A stretch of DNA of 64,000 bases, from the NCBI GenBank assembly GCA_963824225.1, contig CAWGOF010000003.1:1798001-1862000 (forward strand), given 5' to 3'. Origin of the DNA: CAWGOF01 sp963824225. Its GTDB lineage: Bacteria > Acidobacteriota > Polarisedimenticolia > Polarisedimenticolales > Polarisedimenticolaceae. The translations under genes were made by a program, and so were the position numbers. The notes beneath the pieces are model-generated. The model was not told the DNA's origin and made no database searches. It was given only the letters and a program-made list of their open reading frames with translations. How positions within the stretch are numbered: the first letter of the stretch is position 1; each line of letters begins with the position of its first letter. This document shows, one piece after another, positions 8,291 to 16,741 of this stretch.

Positions 8291-10222
8291 CTACGGGCAG
8301 CCGTTCGCCGTCACGTGCGCGGTGATCCCGCAAGCGGCCGATGCGCCGACGTAGACGCGCTCCGAGCCGTCGGGCGCGCGGGCCCAGCTCCCGTCCGTCC
8401 CGGCGCCGTCCGTCGCCGCGACGAGGAACCAGCTGTTGTCCGGGATCGCGAGTGTCGCGGTGCCGGTCGGCGGCAGCCCGCAGGTGCCCGCACCGAAGCT
8501 CGTGTAGTCGCCGATCGCCCCGCGGTAGACGTTGACCGCCTGAGCCGGACAGCGCGTCGCGTCCCACGTGAGCACCACGTTCGTCCCGCTCTTACCGACG
8601 CGCAGCGGCTGACCCGGAACGGGACCGCCGTCGGGCACGGGGGGTGGGCCAGCGCCTGTGGTCGCGCACGTCCCGGGCACGAGCGTGTGCGTGACCGTCA
8701 CGTCGTCGATCCACCAGCTGCCGCCCGGGTAGAGGTAGTCGCCCGAGAGGTGGAAGCGCAGCTTGACGTCTCCCCCGCCCCAGTTCGCGAGGGATGCGCT
8801 GTAGCTCCTGTAGGTCATGAACGTGTCGGCGAAGAACGTGAACCCGTCGCCCGTCGACGTGCAGTCGATCAATGTGAACTCGACGAACCGCGGGTAGTCC
8901 GGCGTGAGCGGCACGCGCGTCCAGTTCGAGAACGAGGGGCCGGTGGCGATCTCGACCTGCCCTACCGAGCCCTCGGCACCGAAGAAGCCGAACGGGTCGA
9001 ACTCCAGGTTGTGCTTGGTCGAGAACGAGAGCTGGGGTCCCGTCCCCGGAGCCGAGAGCGACAGGCTCGGACTCGTCAGGTCGGCGCAGGCGCCGGCGAA
9101 GCTGGCGACCGTGTAGACGTTGGGGCCAGCATTCCCACCCGTCCCGGCCGTCGTCCATCCGCCGATCAGAGCGAGCTGCGCGGTGCCGCTATCGCCGGCG
9201 TCGTCGGTCCACGTCCCGTCACCCGGTGGCCCGGACGGAGCCGCGGAAGCTCGCGCCGAGTTCGTCTCCTCGTTGCCGTCGAGGCACGGGCCGCCGTGGC
9301 CCGCGGCCGCGTCCTCGGCGCGCACGACGTAGTGGTACGTCGTGCCCGGTGCGAGGTCCACCGTGTCGGTCCAGCTCGTCCCGAGCAGGCAGCGCGCGAC
9401 TCGATTCGCGGGACCCGGAGTGAAGGTCGGCGACGTTCCGCGGTAGACGTTGTATCGCACCTCGGCTCCGCAGCGCGGCACCGCCGGATCCCACTCGAGC
9501 GCCACGCCACAGCTCGTCTCGCCCGTGCTCACGGCCGATCGCAAGCCGTCGAATTGCGGCACGAGGAAGCAGTCGCCCGTCGGGACGACCTCGACGCACG
9601 GTGAGGGTGGCGACTCGCAGGCGCCGGCGGCATCGGACGCCGCGACGACCGTGTAGGCGTACGTCACGCCGCCCGAGACGGTCGTGTCGAGGAACGACGT
9701 CCCGGAAACCGCGAGCGCCACGGCCACGGGTGCACTCACCGGACACGTGCCGAAGCTGCGGTACACGTTGTAGGACTGCGCTCCGGGGACGCTCGACCAG
9801 GAGACGAGCACCTCGTGGTCCGCCGGGGTCGAGACGGTCGGCGCGAGCGGGGCTGCGACCGCCGGGCAGTCCGTGAGCGCGCCGCGGACGACGAGCGCGA
9901 AGGGTTGCGGCCCCATCGGCACCGCGACCCCGCGCACGCGCACGACCCATCGCCCGGCGGCGGGCGCGTCGAAGACGAGCCGCTCCTCGACGTTGCGCTC
10001 GTCGTGCGGGTCGCCGGGATCGCTCGTCCGACGCGGCTCGCCCGTCAGCGGGTCGAGCGTCTGGAACCAGACGGTCCCGGACGGATCGATCACCTCGAGC
10101 TTCAGCTCGTTGACGCGCGTGACCGCCGCGTTCAGCGCCGCCGGGTAGTCGCTCCAGACGAGCGTCGCGCGGAACGGGGTTCCGGCGGCGACGTCGTAGG
10201 CGTGGCTCGACGACGCCGCCGG
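8291..10222 (-). CDS. C-terminal part of a secreted subtilase: pre-peptidase and fibronectin-III region
   Basis: This is the downstream half of the gene that starts at 12064, read in the same frame as its N-terminus but separated by frameshifts. The first ORF start, ATG 10093, is internal; homology begins near 10215 with AGTPFRATLVWSDYP, the pre-peptidase/P-domain-like strand that follows S8 domains. After it come at least two fibronectin-III-like modules, each with a YNVYR strand (YNVYRSFGTC, YNVYRGTSP), then a region with GGSWWIDDVTVTH typical of secreted lectin-like beta sandwiches. The end carries a Cys-containing module (LTWDATRC ... VNVYRG ... NGCP) shared with two other secreted proteins here. 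It is probably extracellular. Confidence 0.7.
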   Translation of the reverse strand, partial: PAASSSHAYDVAAGTPFRATLVWSDYPAALNAAVTRVNELKLEVIDPSGTVWFQTLDPLTGEPRRTSDPGDPHDERNVEERLVFDAPAAGRWVVRVRGVAVPMGPQPFALVVRGALTDCPAVAAPLAPTVSTPADHEVLVSWSSVPGAQSYNVYRSFGTCPVSAPVAVALAVSGTSFLDTTVSGGVTYAYTVVAASDAAGACESPPSPCVEVVPTGDCFLVPQFDGLRSAVSTGETSCGVALEWDPAVPRCGAEVRYNVYRGTSPTFTPGPANRVARCLLGTSWTDTVDLAPGTTYHYVVRAEDAAAGHGGPCLDGNEETNSARASAAPSGPPGDGTWTDDAGDSGTAQLALIGGWTTAGTGGNAGPNVYTVASFAGACADLTSPSLSLSAPGTGPQLSFSTKHNLEFDPFGFFGAEGSVGQVEIATGPSFSNWTRVPLTPDYPRFVEFTLIDCTSTGDGFTFFADTFMTYRSYSASLANWGGGDVKLRFHLSGDYLYPGGSWWIDDVTVTHTLVPGTCATTGAGPPPVPDGGPVPGQPLRVGKSGTNVVLTWDATRCPAQAVNVYRGAIGDYTSFGAGTCGLPPTGTATLAIPDNSWFLVAATDGAGTDGSWARAPDGSERVYVGASAACGITAHVTANGCP

Positions 10223-12064
10223 TCACGAGGCCCTCGCGCTCGATCGTCCGCGCGGAGCGGAACGACGAGCTGGTGAAGGCCAGCGTCGCGGTCGAGCTGG
10301 ACGCGGCCGAAGCCGGAGTCGAAGTCGGGGTCGGGAGCATCCGCGCCGAGCGCGACGGCCCCGTCGATCAGCGTCGCCTTCACGAGCGCGGCCTGCGGGG
10401 CGAAGCCCTGCGGCCGGCGCACGAACGCCCGCCGCATAGAAGCCCGCCGTGTAGTACTCGCGCACGAGCGCCGCGAGGCCCGCGGTCGTCGGCGACGACA
10501 TCGAGGTACCGTCGAGCGAGCAGAGCCACAGTTGTTGCTCGCCGGATTCGCGTCCGAGGCCGCGGAGACCGTGGACTCGCCCTGCGCCGCGACCACGGGG
10601 CGCAGCCTCCCGTCTTCCGTCGGCCCGGGACTCGAGAAGTCGGACGGAACGCTGGCTGCACTGCCATGCCCGACCGAGCCGGCGACGAGCGGGCTCTTCG
10701 CGAGCGCGGGCGTGCCGACCGCGCGCGGCGGCAGGCAGAACTGCGCGGCGTTCCCGGCCGAGTAGACGAGGAGCAGGTCGGGGTAGGTCCACATCGCGAG
10801 GTCGGCGTCGCGCGCAAACGAGTCGTAGGGCAGCGTGCAGCCCGGGACGCACTGGCCGAACGCGTCGTGGCACCCGCCGCCCCAGGAGTTCGAGTGGATA
10901 CGCGCGCCGCTGCGGTAAGCGACGTCGGCCAGATTCCACACCGTTCCGCCGCGCTCGTTCAGGTACTCGACGCCATCGCCCATCTCCTGCACGACCAGCT
11001 TGGCGCCCGGCGCCATGTCCGTCACCGCCGCTGCGGCCCGGCGTGGTGAACCCGCTGCAGTCGGCGTACGGGGGCTGGTCGCCGGCGATCGAGCCCGAGG
11101 TGTGCGTGCCATGGCCGCTCGTGCGGTGATCCCCGGGCAGGTGTCGTCGTCGCCGGTCGGTGTGCCCGACCAGTTGTAGTAGAGGATGTCCTTGCGCCGG
11201 TTCGTCTGCGGCGTCCGCCGCGGGGCACGGGGCCTGCAGCGCAGCTCGACGACCGGCGGCGCGTCCGTTCACCGTGTCGCGGAAGTAGCACAGGTCGTAG
11301 TCCTGCCCCGTGTCGGCAAACGCCACGATCTGCCCGCAGCCGAAGATCCCGCGGTCGAAGAGCGGCGTCTGCTGCGGCGAGGGGCCGACGTACGACTGGT
11401 GCACCCAGACCGCGTCCTGGTTCAGGAGACGCATCTCGCGCACCGACTCGACGGCCTCGACCTCGGGGAGCGCCGCGAGGCGGGTGAGCACGTCCGTCAG
11501 CCGCGCGGCCGGAACCTCGGCCGTGACGCGCCACGCGCCGTCCTTGCCCGAGGGGAGCGCCAGCGTCTCGAGGTCGGCGAGGGGATCGAGCGTGCGCTCG
11601 GCGGATTCGCCAGCGGCGAGGATCGCGCGCAGGCGCGTTGTGCCGGCACGGCTTTCGACTCCACGCGCGAGCTCGGGCTCGATCTTGAACCGCTCCGGAA
11701 GCGCGCCGACCCAGTCGACGAACGGAAGGCTCTGCAACTCCCGCGCTGCCCCAGGCGCGATGCGCACCCGGTATCCGTTCACCGGGAGGTAGCCGAGAAC
11801 CTCGGCACCCGCCGCTTCGAGTCGCTTTCGCTCTGCGGGCGCGAGCGGCCCGCGCGTGATCACGATCCGGTAGCTCCGGCCCGAGGGCGCCGCACCTTCC
11901 GCCAATGCGCGCAACCAAGATGGCACGGACGCCCCGTCGAGCGGCCGGAAGTCGCCCGGGGTGAGTCGCAGCGTGGGCGGATGCTCCGGAGGCGGAGCGG
12001 CGGCGGCGGCCGTCCCGACTCCGAGCAAGAGCAGGAGGATGAGCGCCTGAGGTCTGGCGGTCAT
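10223..12064 (-). CDS. Subtilisin-like serine protease (S8), N-terminal part, frameshifted
   Basis: ATG 12064 starts a signal peptide (ALILLLLLGVGTAAAAA) and an inhibitor-like propeptide. The S8 triad is present: Asp in VAFADTGQDYD, His in SGHGTHTSG, Ser in DGTSMSSPT, with the oxyanion Asn in VYSAGNAA. These lie in two frames. I see switches near 11267, 11133, 11040, 10520, 10435, 10242 and 10212; after each, recognisable protease sequence continues in the new frame. Several fall at G runs (for example GGGG at 11131-11134). The intended protein, with the part down to 8291, would be about 1,250 aa. Intact motifs between the shifts favour consensus errors over a true pseudogene, but decay cannot be excluded. 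Confidence 0.75.
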   Translation of the reverse strand: MTARPQALILLLLLGVGTAAAAAPPPEHPPTLRLTPGDFRPLDGASVPSWLRALAEGAAPSGRSYRIVITRGPLAPAERKRLEAAGAEVLGYLPVNGYRVRIAPGAARELQSLPFVDWVGALPERFKIEPELARGVESRAGTTRLRAILAAGESAERTLDPLADLETLALPSGKDGAWRVTAEVPAARLTDVLTRLAALPEVEAVESVREMRLLNQDAVWVHQSYVGPSPQQTPLFDRGIFGCGQIVAFADTGQDYDLCYFRDTVNGRAAGRRAALQAPCPAADAADEPAQGHPLLQLVGHTDRRRRHLPGDHRTSGHGTHTSGSIAGDQPPYADCSGFTTPGRSGGDGHGAGRQAGRAGDGRWRRVPERARRNGVESGRRRLPQRRAYPLELLGRRVPRRVRPVRPGLHAALRLVCARRRPRDVDLPRPAPRLLGRERRAVLPAAARGRHARAREEPARRRLGRAWQCSQRSVRLLESRADGRREAAPRGRGAGRVHGLRGLGRESGEQQLWLCSLDGTSMSSPTTAGLAALVREYYTAGFYAAGVRAPAAGLRPAGRAREGDADRRGRRARRGCSRPRLRLRLRPRPARPRRWPSPARRSAPRGRSSARAS

Positions 12065-12158
12065 GGACGTGAATCCTACCGCGGAACCGCCGTCGAGGGG
12101 AAACGTTTGTTCGTGCAGCGCTCGACTCTCGCAGTCGCGGGCCCTATTTAATACTGCG

Positions 12159-13265
12159 ATGCCGTCTCTCGCCGACCGCTTGCCCGTCTCGCCTGCCCGG
12201 ATCCTCGATCTCGCGCGGCGCCACGCCAACGTGGTGATGTTCGCCGCCGGGTTCCTGTTCGACCTCGTGACCATCCGGCGCATCGACGCCTGGACCGACC
12301 TGGCGATCCAGCTGTTCTATCTCGCCGCGCTCACGATCATGCTGATCTTCCAGCATCGCGAGGCGCGCGGACAGTGGAAGCCGCCCGCGATGATCGAGCG
12401 ACTCTGGGCGTACAACGTCGAGGTCCTGCACTTCTTCTATGGCGGGCTGCTCAGCGCGTACGTCGTGCTCTACCTCAAGAGCAGCACGCGGGCCCGGCCG
12501 CTGGTGTTCTTCGTCCTGCTCGTGGCCCTGATGGTCTTCAACGAGATGCCGCAGGTCCGGCGCGCAGGCTATCGGCTTCGCCTCGGCCTCTACGCCTTCT
12601 GCGTGATCTCGTTCCTCAACTACTTCGTTCCGATCCTGATCGGACGGATGTCCGGCTGGGTGTTCCTGCTCGCGCTCGGGGTCTCGGCCGGCGTGGTGTG
12701 GCTCGTCGCCGACCGACTGGCAGCGAAGGAGGCCGATCGCAAGGCGGTCCGTGCGCGGCTGTTCATGCCGGCCCTCGTCGTCTGCGTGGTGATCGGCGTG
12801 CTCTACGTCTTCCGCCTGATTCCTCCCGTTCCGTTGTCCGTGCAGTTTCAGGGCATCTATCACGACGTCCGGCGCGAGGACAGCTCGTTCGTGCTCACCT
12901 ACGAGAAGCCTCCGCTCCACCTGTTCTGGCGGCGCGAGTCGCGCCCGTTCCGCGAAGCGGCCGGGCGACCGCCTGCACTATTTCGTCCGCGTGTTCGCAC
13001 CCGCGCGATTCCAGCACGAGGTGTTTGCCCGCTGGGAGCACAAGGGGCCGAGGGCGGCTGGCGCACGCGGGACCGCATCCGTCTCCCCATCGTCGGGGGA
13101 CGCGCGGAGGGGTTCAGGGCCTACGCCGCGAAATCGAACTTCGAGCCCGGCCGATGGCGCGTGATTGCCGAGACCGACGATGGCCGCGCGATGGCAGCGC
13201 TCACGTTCACGGTGAAGGAGGACGACGCCGCGACGGAGCGCGAGTGGAGGACGGTCGACGGATGA
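12159..13265 (+). CDS. Polytopic membrane protein with C-terminal DUF2914 domain (compensated frameshifts)
   Basis: ATG 12159 precedes a protein of about 368 aa. Residues 20-210 contain about six hydrophobic helices (NVVMFAAGFLFDLVTI, LAIQLFYLAALTIMLIF, VFFVLLVALMVF, WVFLLALGVSAGVVWLV and others). The C-terminus matches DUF2914: a W.THRD-like RTRDRIRLPI strand, a GFRAYAAKS segment and GRWRVIAETDDG. Between about 12965 and 13050 the DUF2914 core reads best in another frame (RLHYFVRVFAPARF, FARWEHKG), so two opposite one-base indels are likely. The upstream in-frame ATG 12063 is rejected because the extra 32 residues look non-coding. Function unknown; DUF2914 is probably extracytoplasmic. Confidence 0.75.
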   Translation: MPSLADRLPVSPARILDLARRHANVVMFAAGFLFDLVTIRRIDAWTDLAIQLFYLAALTIMLIFQHREARGQWKPPAMIERLWAYNVEVLHFFYGGLLSAYVVLYLKSSTRARPLVFFVLLVALMVFNEMPQVRRAGYRLRLGLYAFCVISFLNYFVPILIGRMSGWVFLLALGVSAGVVWLVADRLAAKEADRKAVRARLFMPALVVCVVIGVLYVFRLIPPVPLSVQFQGIYHDVRREDSSFVLTYEKPPLHLFWRRESRPFREAAGRPPALFRPRVRTRAIPARGVCPLGAQGAEGGWRTRDRIRLPIVGGRAEGFRAYAAKSNFEPGRWRVIAETDDGRAMAALTFTVKEDDAATEREWRTVDG

Positions 13266-13275
13266 TGCCGCGGGC

Positions 13276-13304
13276 TTGACAGCATCCGCTCGGACCAGTA
13301 CCTT
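13276..13304 (+). promoter_or_regulatory. Sigma-70-type promoter for the RRM gene
   Basis: A consensus -35 TTGACA (13276-13281) is followed by a 17-nt spacer and a -10 TACCTT (13299-13304). This would start transcription near 13311 and leave a leader of about 150 nt before the RRM start codon. Confidence 0.7.
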
Positions 13305-13388
13305 GCGTGCAGGTTCTGGTCGGCAATCTCTCGTACAGAAACGAAAGTTTGGCGTGCCAAGAGCGGAAAGCGCGAAGGCGCGCGTGTC

Positions 13389-13455
13389 TCTGACCCGTTG
13401 GATCGGGTCGGCGGCCAGGACCTGAGTAACGGCGTCCTGTGGGACGCCAGGAGTT
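13389..13455 (+). promoter_or_regulatory. Structured 5' leader of the RRM gene
   Basis: Two hairpins can form in the long leader. GACCCG (13389-13394) pairs with CGGGTC (13401-13406). GGCGTCC (13431-13437) pairs with GGACGCC (13442-13448), and its 3' arm abuts the AGGAG ribosome-binding site at 13450-13454, 7 nt before the ATG. A long structured leader next to the ribosome-binding site suggests temperature- or protein-dependent control of translation, as for cold-shock RNA-binding genes; this is inference. Confidence 0.45.
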
Positions 13456-13460
13456 CCAGC

Positions 13461-13802
13461 ATGGGTACCAGACTCTACGTCGGCAACCTGCCGTTCAGCG
13501 CGGACGAGACCCAGATCCGCGAGCTTTTCTCCCAGAACGGGCGTGAGGTCTCCGAGGTCAAGCTCGTGACCGATCGCGAAACCGGCCGTCCGCGGGGCTT
13601 CGGCTTCGTGGAGATGGGGAGCGGCGAGGCAGCCGACGGCGCAATCCGTGAGCTGAATGGCAAGGACTTCGGCGGCCGTGCGCTCACGGTGAACGAGGCC
13701 AAGGAACGCTCGAGCGGCGGCGGTGGCGGCGGCTACGGCGGCGGCGGCGGCGGCGGCTACGGCGGACGCGGGGGCGGCGGCGGCGGTCGCAACCGCTACT
13801 AG
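13461..13802 (+). CDS. RRM-type RNA-binding protein with glycine-rich tail
   Basis: A 113-residue single-RRM protein of the bacterial Rbp/cold-inducible type. RNP2 is LYVGNL (5-10) and RNP1 is RGFGFVEM (45-52), with the aromatic residues that stack on RNA present. The tail from residue 85 is nearly all glycine with spaced tyrosines and arginines, ending NRY, like eukaryotic GRPs and cyanobacterial Rbp proteins. By family it binds single-stranded RNA in the cytoplasm and often acts in cold adaptation. ATG 13461 is chosen over 13398 because it begins the RRM and has AGGAG 6 nt upstream. It is monocistronic: own promoter, leader and terminator. Confidence 0.93.
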   Translation: MGTRLYVGNLPFSADETQIRELFSQNGREVSEVKLVTDRETGRPRGFGFVEMGSGEAADGAIRELNGKDFGGRALTVNEAKERSSGGGGGGYGGGGGGGYGGRGGGGGGRNRY

Positions 13803-13829
13803 ACCTCATTCCAAACACGAACTCGACAA

Positions 13830-13858
13830 GGGCGCCTCGCGAGAGGCGCCCTTTTTTT
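13830..13858 (+). terminator. Rho-independent terminator after the RRM gene
   Basis: GGGCGCCTC (13830-13838) and GAGGCGCCC (13843-13851) form a perfect 9-bp stem with loop GCGA, followed directly by seven T residues (13852-13858). It lies 28 nt past the RRM stop. Confidence 0.95.
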
Positions 13859-13939
13859 GTGTGCGGCGGGGACCGTCACCATCACACTCCCCTTTAGAAT
13901 CCCGGCCATGCTCACTGCCACGAGCGGAGAACACCGCCG

Positions 13940-15961
13940 TTGAGCGGCGGGAGAAGCTTCATCCCGATCCTGGTGGGATCGCTCCTGCTCGGCGGCGAGC
14001 CGTCCCGGACGCAAGAACGAAGCGCTCCTCCGGTCCGCTCGGGACTGGTCGAGACCACGCGTGTGTCGCTGATGCTCGTCGACGTCGAGGTCACCGACGA
14101 GCATGGCAACCCGATGCGCGGCCTGACTCGCGACGACTTCACTGTCCTGCTCGACGGGAGGAAATCGAGCGTATACAGCGTGGACGACCTGTGCTCCTGC
14201 ACCGAATCAACCGTGACGGCGGAGGAAGGAGCGGCGCCGCCCGCGGCCCGGCCTGCGGGACGCCCGGCGGCGATCCCCGCCGCTCAGGACGCCATCAAGT
14301 TCATCCTGTACCTCGACTACAGCCAGCTCCAGCAGGAGGGTCGAGAGCGGGCGGGCGAGGAAGCCAGGCGCTGGATCCGCGAGACGATGCGGCCCGGAGA
14401 GCTCGTCATGCTCGCGGCCTACGCGAGTGACGCGGGCCTCGTCGTTCTGGCCGACTTCACGGCGGACAAGGCCGCGCTGATTGCAGCGCTCGAAGCCGGG
14501 GAGCGGAGGGTCGATCTCAACGATTCCTTCGCCACACTGCTCTGGAACCGTCAACAGGAATGTAGGCGTTGCTGTAATCCTCGCAAGCTCCCCCCGCCCT
14601 GCAGTTGCGCGGGCTGCCTGTGGGTCAATTCCCAAAAGGAGTACGTGCACTCCAAGCACTCGCTCGAGGCGCTTCAACGCCTTCTCCAGACCCTGGAGCT
14701 GGTACCGGGCCGCAAATCTCTGATCCTATTCCATCAAAACGGCACCCTGTTTCCGTCGAGGTACTACCGCACGAACAGAGGAAGCGACCACATCAGCCTC
14801 CTCGACCGGCTCGCGTCCGAGGCAACGCTGGCGCGGACCGCGATCTACGTCGCGTACTCCGGCGGCGCAGGCAACGGCGCAGCCGTCAACCTCGGTGCGA
14901 ACCTCGCCGACTTCACCGGTGGGGGCTACAACAGGGGCGCCGCCGATATGGCAGCGCTGGTGCGTGAGGCCGGACGGCGCTGCGCCTGCATCTACCGCCT
15001 GGGACTCGTCCCGCCCGCGGCGCCGCGCGAGCGACCGTATCGTGTGACGGTCAGGGTCCGAGAGCGCACCCTGCCCCACCAGCACCGCGTCGTCAACCTG
15101 AGCGACGGCGAGCGGTGGATGCGCTCGGCGCGCGCCGTGCTCGCGACGCCTGCGCGCGCACGCGACGTCGCCCTCGCCGCCGCCGTGATTCCGCTCACCG
15201 CGGACAAGCGCAGCTGGGACGTGAGCGTGCAGGTGACCCTCGACGCCGACGCGCTGCTGCAGCTGCCCCACCAGGCCAACCGAGCGGGAAGCTGGGAGGT
15301 CGGAGCTCTCCTGTCCGACGAGGGAGGTCGCAAGAGCTGGGAGATGCTGAGCGTGTCGGAGTTCAAGCGGTCCGGCGAGGGCCAGAACCTCACCGCAATC
15401 CTGCACGAGCGGCGAATCGAGGGCCTGCGGCCCGGAACCTACGAGCTACGAGCCTTCGTGCGCGACCGTTTGGCCAACGTCTACGGTGGGGCGCGGGCCG
15501 AAATCGTCCTGCCTCGTCCGGCGGGCCCGACCGTCGTCGGTCCGATCGTGACGCGCTCCCACGGCGCGGCTGTGCGGACGACACTGCCATTGCTCGACAA
15601 GGCCGGCCGCACGAGCGCGCCGGCGCGCAGCGCACGCATCGAGCCACTTGCGGTGCCGCTGGGCGATCGCGCCGTGCGGCCCGGTGAGGCGCTCGAGTTC
15701 TGGAGCTGGATCTGTCCGGGCGATGCGGCTCTCGCCGTTCCCGACGTCGCGCGGTACGTCGCGTTGGATGTAGAGCCCCTCTTCCGGTTCGAGGGGCCTG
15801 GCGTCGCCGCGGCAGGCGTGTGCACCGCGCTCGTCGATCGGCTCGATTCGACGCCGATGGCGACGGGCGACTACACCTATCACCTGAGGTGGGGCGATGC
15901 GCTGCAGGCAGAGACCGCCTTTACCGTTCGCGCGGATGCTAGCGCTGGGTCCGTGCCGTAG
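13940..15961 (+). CDS. Secreted VWFA-related acidobacterial domain protein
   Basis: This 673-residue protein fits the VWFA-related family typical of Acidobacteriota: hydrophobic N-terminus (IPILVGSLLL), a beta-sandwich start with VTDEHGNPMRGLTRDDFTVL (residues 52-71), then a VWA-like domain with FILYLDYSQLQQ where a classical MIDAS would have DxSxS; here the pattern is D-Y-S. A Cys-rich insert with about eight Cys (CRRCC, CSCAGC) near 210-230 is unusual and may form disulfides. GRKSLILFHQNG is a core VWA strand. The C-terminal 300 residues are beta-rich. Start TTG 13940 overlaps the stop of an 11-codon ORF (13908-13943), which may couple translation. Probably periplasmic; ligand unknown. Confidence 0.8.
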   Translation: MSGGRSFIPILVGSLLLGGEPSRTQERSAPPVRSGLVETTRVSLMLVDVEVTDEHGNPMRGLTRDDFTVLLDGRKSSVYSVDDLCSCTESTVTAEEGAAPPAARPAGRPAAIPAAQDAIKFILYLDYSQLQQEGRERAGEEARRWIRETMRPGELVMLAAYASDAGLVVLADFTADKAALIAALEAGERRVDLNDSFATLLWNRQQECRRCCNPRKLPPPCSCAGCLWVNSQKEYVHSKHSLEALQRLLQTLELVPGRKSLILFHQNGTLFPSRYYRTNRGSDHISLLDRLASEATLARTAIYVAYSGGAGNGAAVNLGANLADFTGGGYNRGAADMAALVREAGRRCACIYRLGLVPPAAPRERPYRVTVRVRERTLPHQHRVVNLSDGERWMRSARAVLATPARARDVALAAAVIPLTADKRSWDVSVQVTLDADALLQLPHQANRAGSWEVGALLSDEGGRKSWEMLSVSEFKRSGEGQNLTAILHERRIEGLRPGTYELRAFVRDRLANVYGGARAEIVLPRPAGPTVVGPIVTRSHGAAVRTTLPLLDKAGRTSAPARSARIEPLAVPLGDRAVRPGEALEFWSWICPGDAALAVPDVARYVALDVEPLFRFEGPGVAAAGVCTALVDRLDSTPMATGDYTYHLRWGDALQAETAFTVRADASAGSVP

Positions 15962-15991
15962 CGCGACGTCCTACGGATCCACGGGACCCAG
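15945..15991. terminator. Long inverted repeat at a convergent gene junction
   Basis: CTGGGTCC (15945-15952) can pair with GGACCCAG (15984-15991), and CCGTAG (15956-15961) with CTACGG (15971-15976) inside it. The structure spans both stop codons of the convergent VWFA and SGNH genes. It may end transcription from both sides, although no T tract is present. Confidence 0.4.
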
Positions 15992-16741
15992 GGTCGGGCG
16001 CTTCGGCGTGATGCCATCTCCCGACGAGCGGCCGACGAGCCGACGCAGCATCCATGGCGTGAGGTAGGCGGCCACCCATCGGACCTCGTTCAGGCCGCGG
16101 CGCAGCATCGTGGAGGGCACGTCCGGAGGTAGCGGTTCCGTCCATGCCGCATCGAACCCCGGAAGGCCGAGCTCGTGCGCAAGTCCTTGGGCGATGCGCC
16201 GATGCCCCTCGGCGTTCGCATGCAAGCGGTCCTCGTGCCAAAGCCGCCGGTCCCGAGCCACGGGATGCTGCGCCACATCGAGCAACAGCGTCCCGGTCTC
16301 TGCGCAGAGCTCTCGCACGGCCGCGTTGAGCGCCACCAACCGCGGCGACACCCGCTTGGCGAACGGCGCGAACTCGCTGATGTCGGGCAACGTGATGGTG
16401 AGCACCGTCGCCCCTTGGTCGCGCAAGGCGTGGTGCAGCGTCCGCAGGTCGGCGATCACCGCTTCGAGGTCGAAGCTGCCGCGGAACACGTCGTTCGTGC
16501 CGCTGAAGACGGTCGCGAGGTCGGGGCGCATCGCCAGCGCCGGCGCGAGCTGCTCCTCCACCAGCTGCCGTGTCTTGCGCCCGCGGATGGCGAGGTTGGC
16601 GTAGAGCAGCGGCGCGTCCTGGGCCCGCGCCACGTGCTGCGCAAGGCGATCGGCCCAGCCGCGGTGACGTCCGTTCGGCGCCGGATCTTCGAGCCCCTCG
16701 GTCGACGAGTCTCCGAGAGCGACGTAGCGCTGGTAGGTCAG
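15971..16741 (-). CDS. SGNH/GDSL-family hydrolase
   Basis: A 256-residue esterase/lipase-like hydrolase. Block I is ALGDSSTEG with nucleophile S12; block II is the glycine in LAIRGRK; block III is SGTND (Gly/Asn oxyanion hole); block V is WHEDRLHAN with catalytic Asp and His. A Trp/Arg-rich tail (TPWMLRRLVG) may touch the membrane. No ATG, GTG or TTG lies near the conserved N-terminus (TYQRYVALGDS). The best fit is CTG 16741, which overlaps the glutathione peroxidase stop by CTGA, implying coupled translation from an unusual start codon. No signal peptide is seen, so it is probably cytoplasmic. Confidence 0.85.
   Translation of the reverse strand: MTYQRYVALGDSSTEGLEDPAPNGRHRGWADRLAQHVARAQDAPLLYANLAIRGRKTRQLVEEQLAPALAMRPDLATVFSGTNDVFRGSFDLEAVIADLRTLHHALRDQGATVLTITLPDISEFAPFAKRVSPRLVALNAAVRELCAETGTLLLDVAQHPVARDRRLWHEDRLHANAEGHRRIAQGLAHELGLPGFDAAWTEPLPPDVPSTMLRRGLNEVRWVAAYLTPWMLRRLVGRSSGDGITPKRPTLGPVDP

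Noticed and set aside
13723..13800. GGC-rich tract as a tandem-repeat or recombination element
   Set aside because: It encodes the glycine tail of the RRM protein in frame and needs no other explanation.
13908..13943. Frameshift at the VWFA start (joining ATG 13908 to the gene)
   Set aside because: The 11 codons add no recognisable signal sequence. An upstream mini-ORF explains them as well, so no frameshift is claimed.
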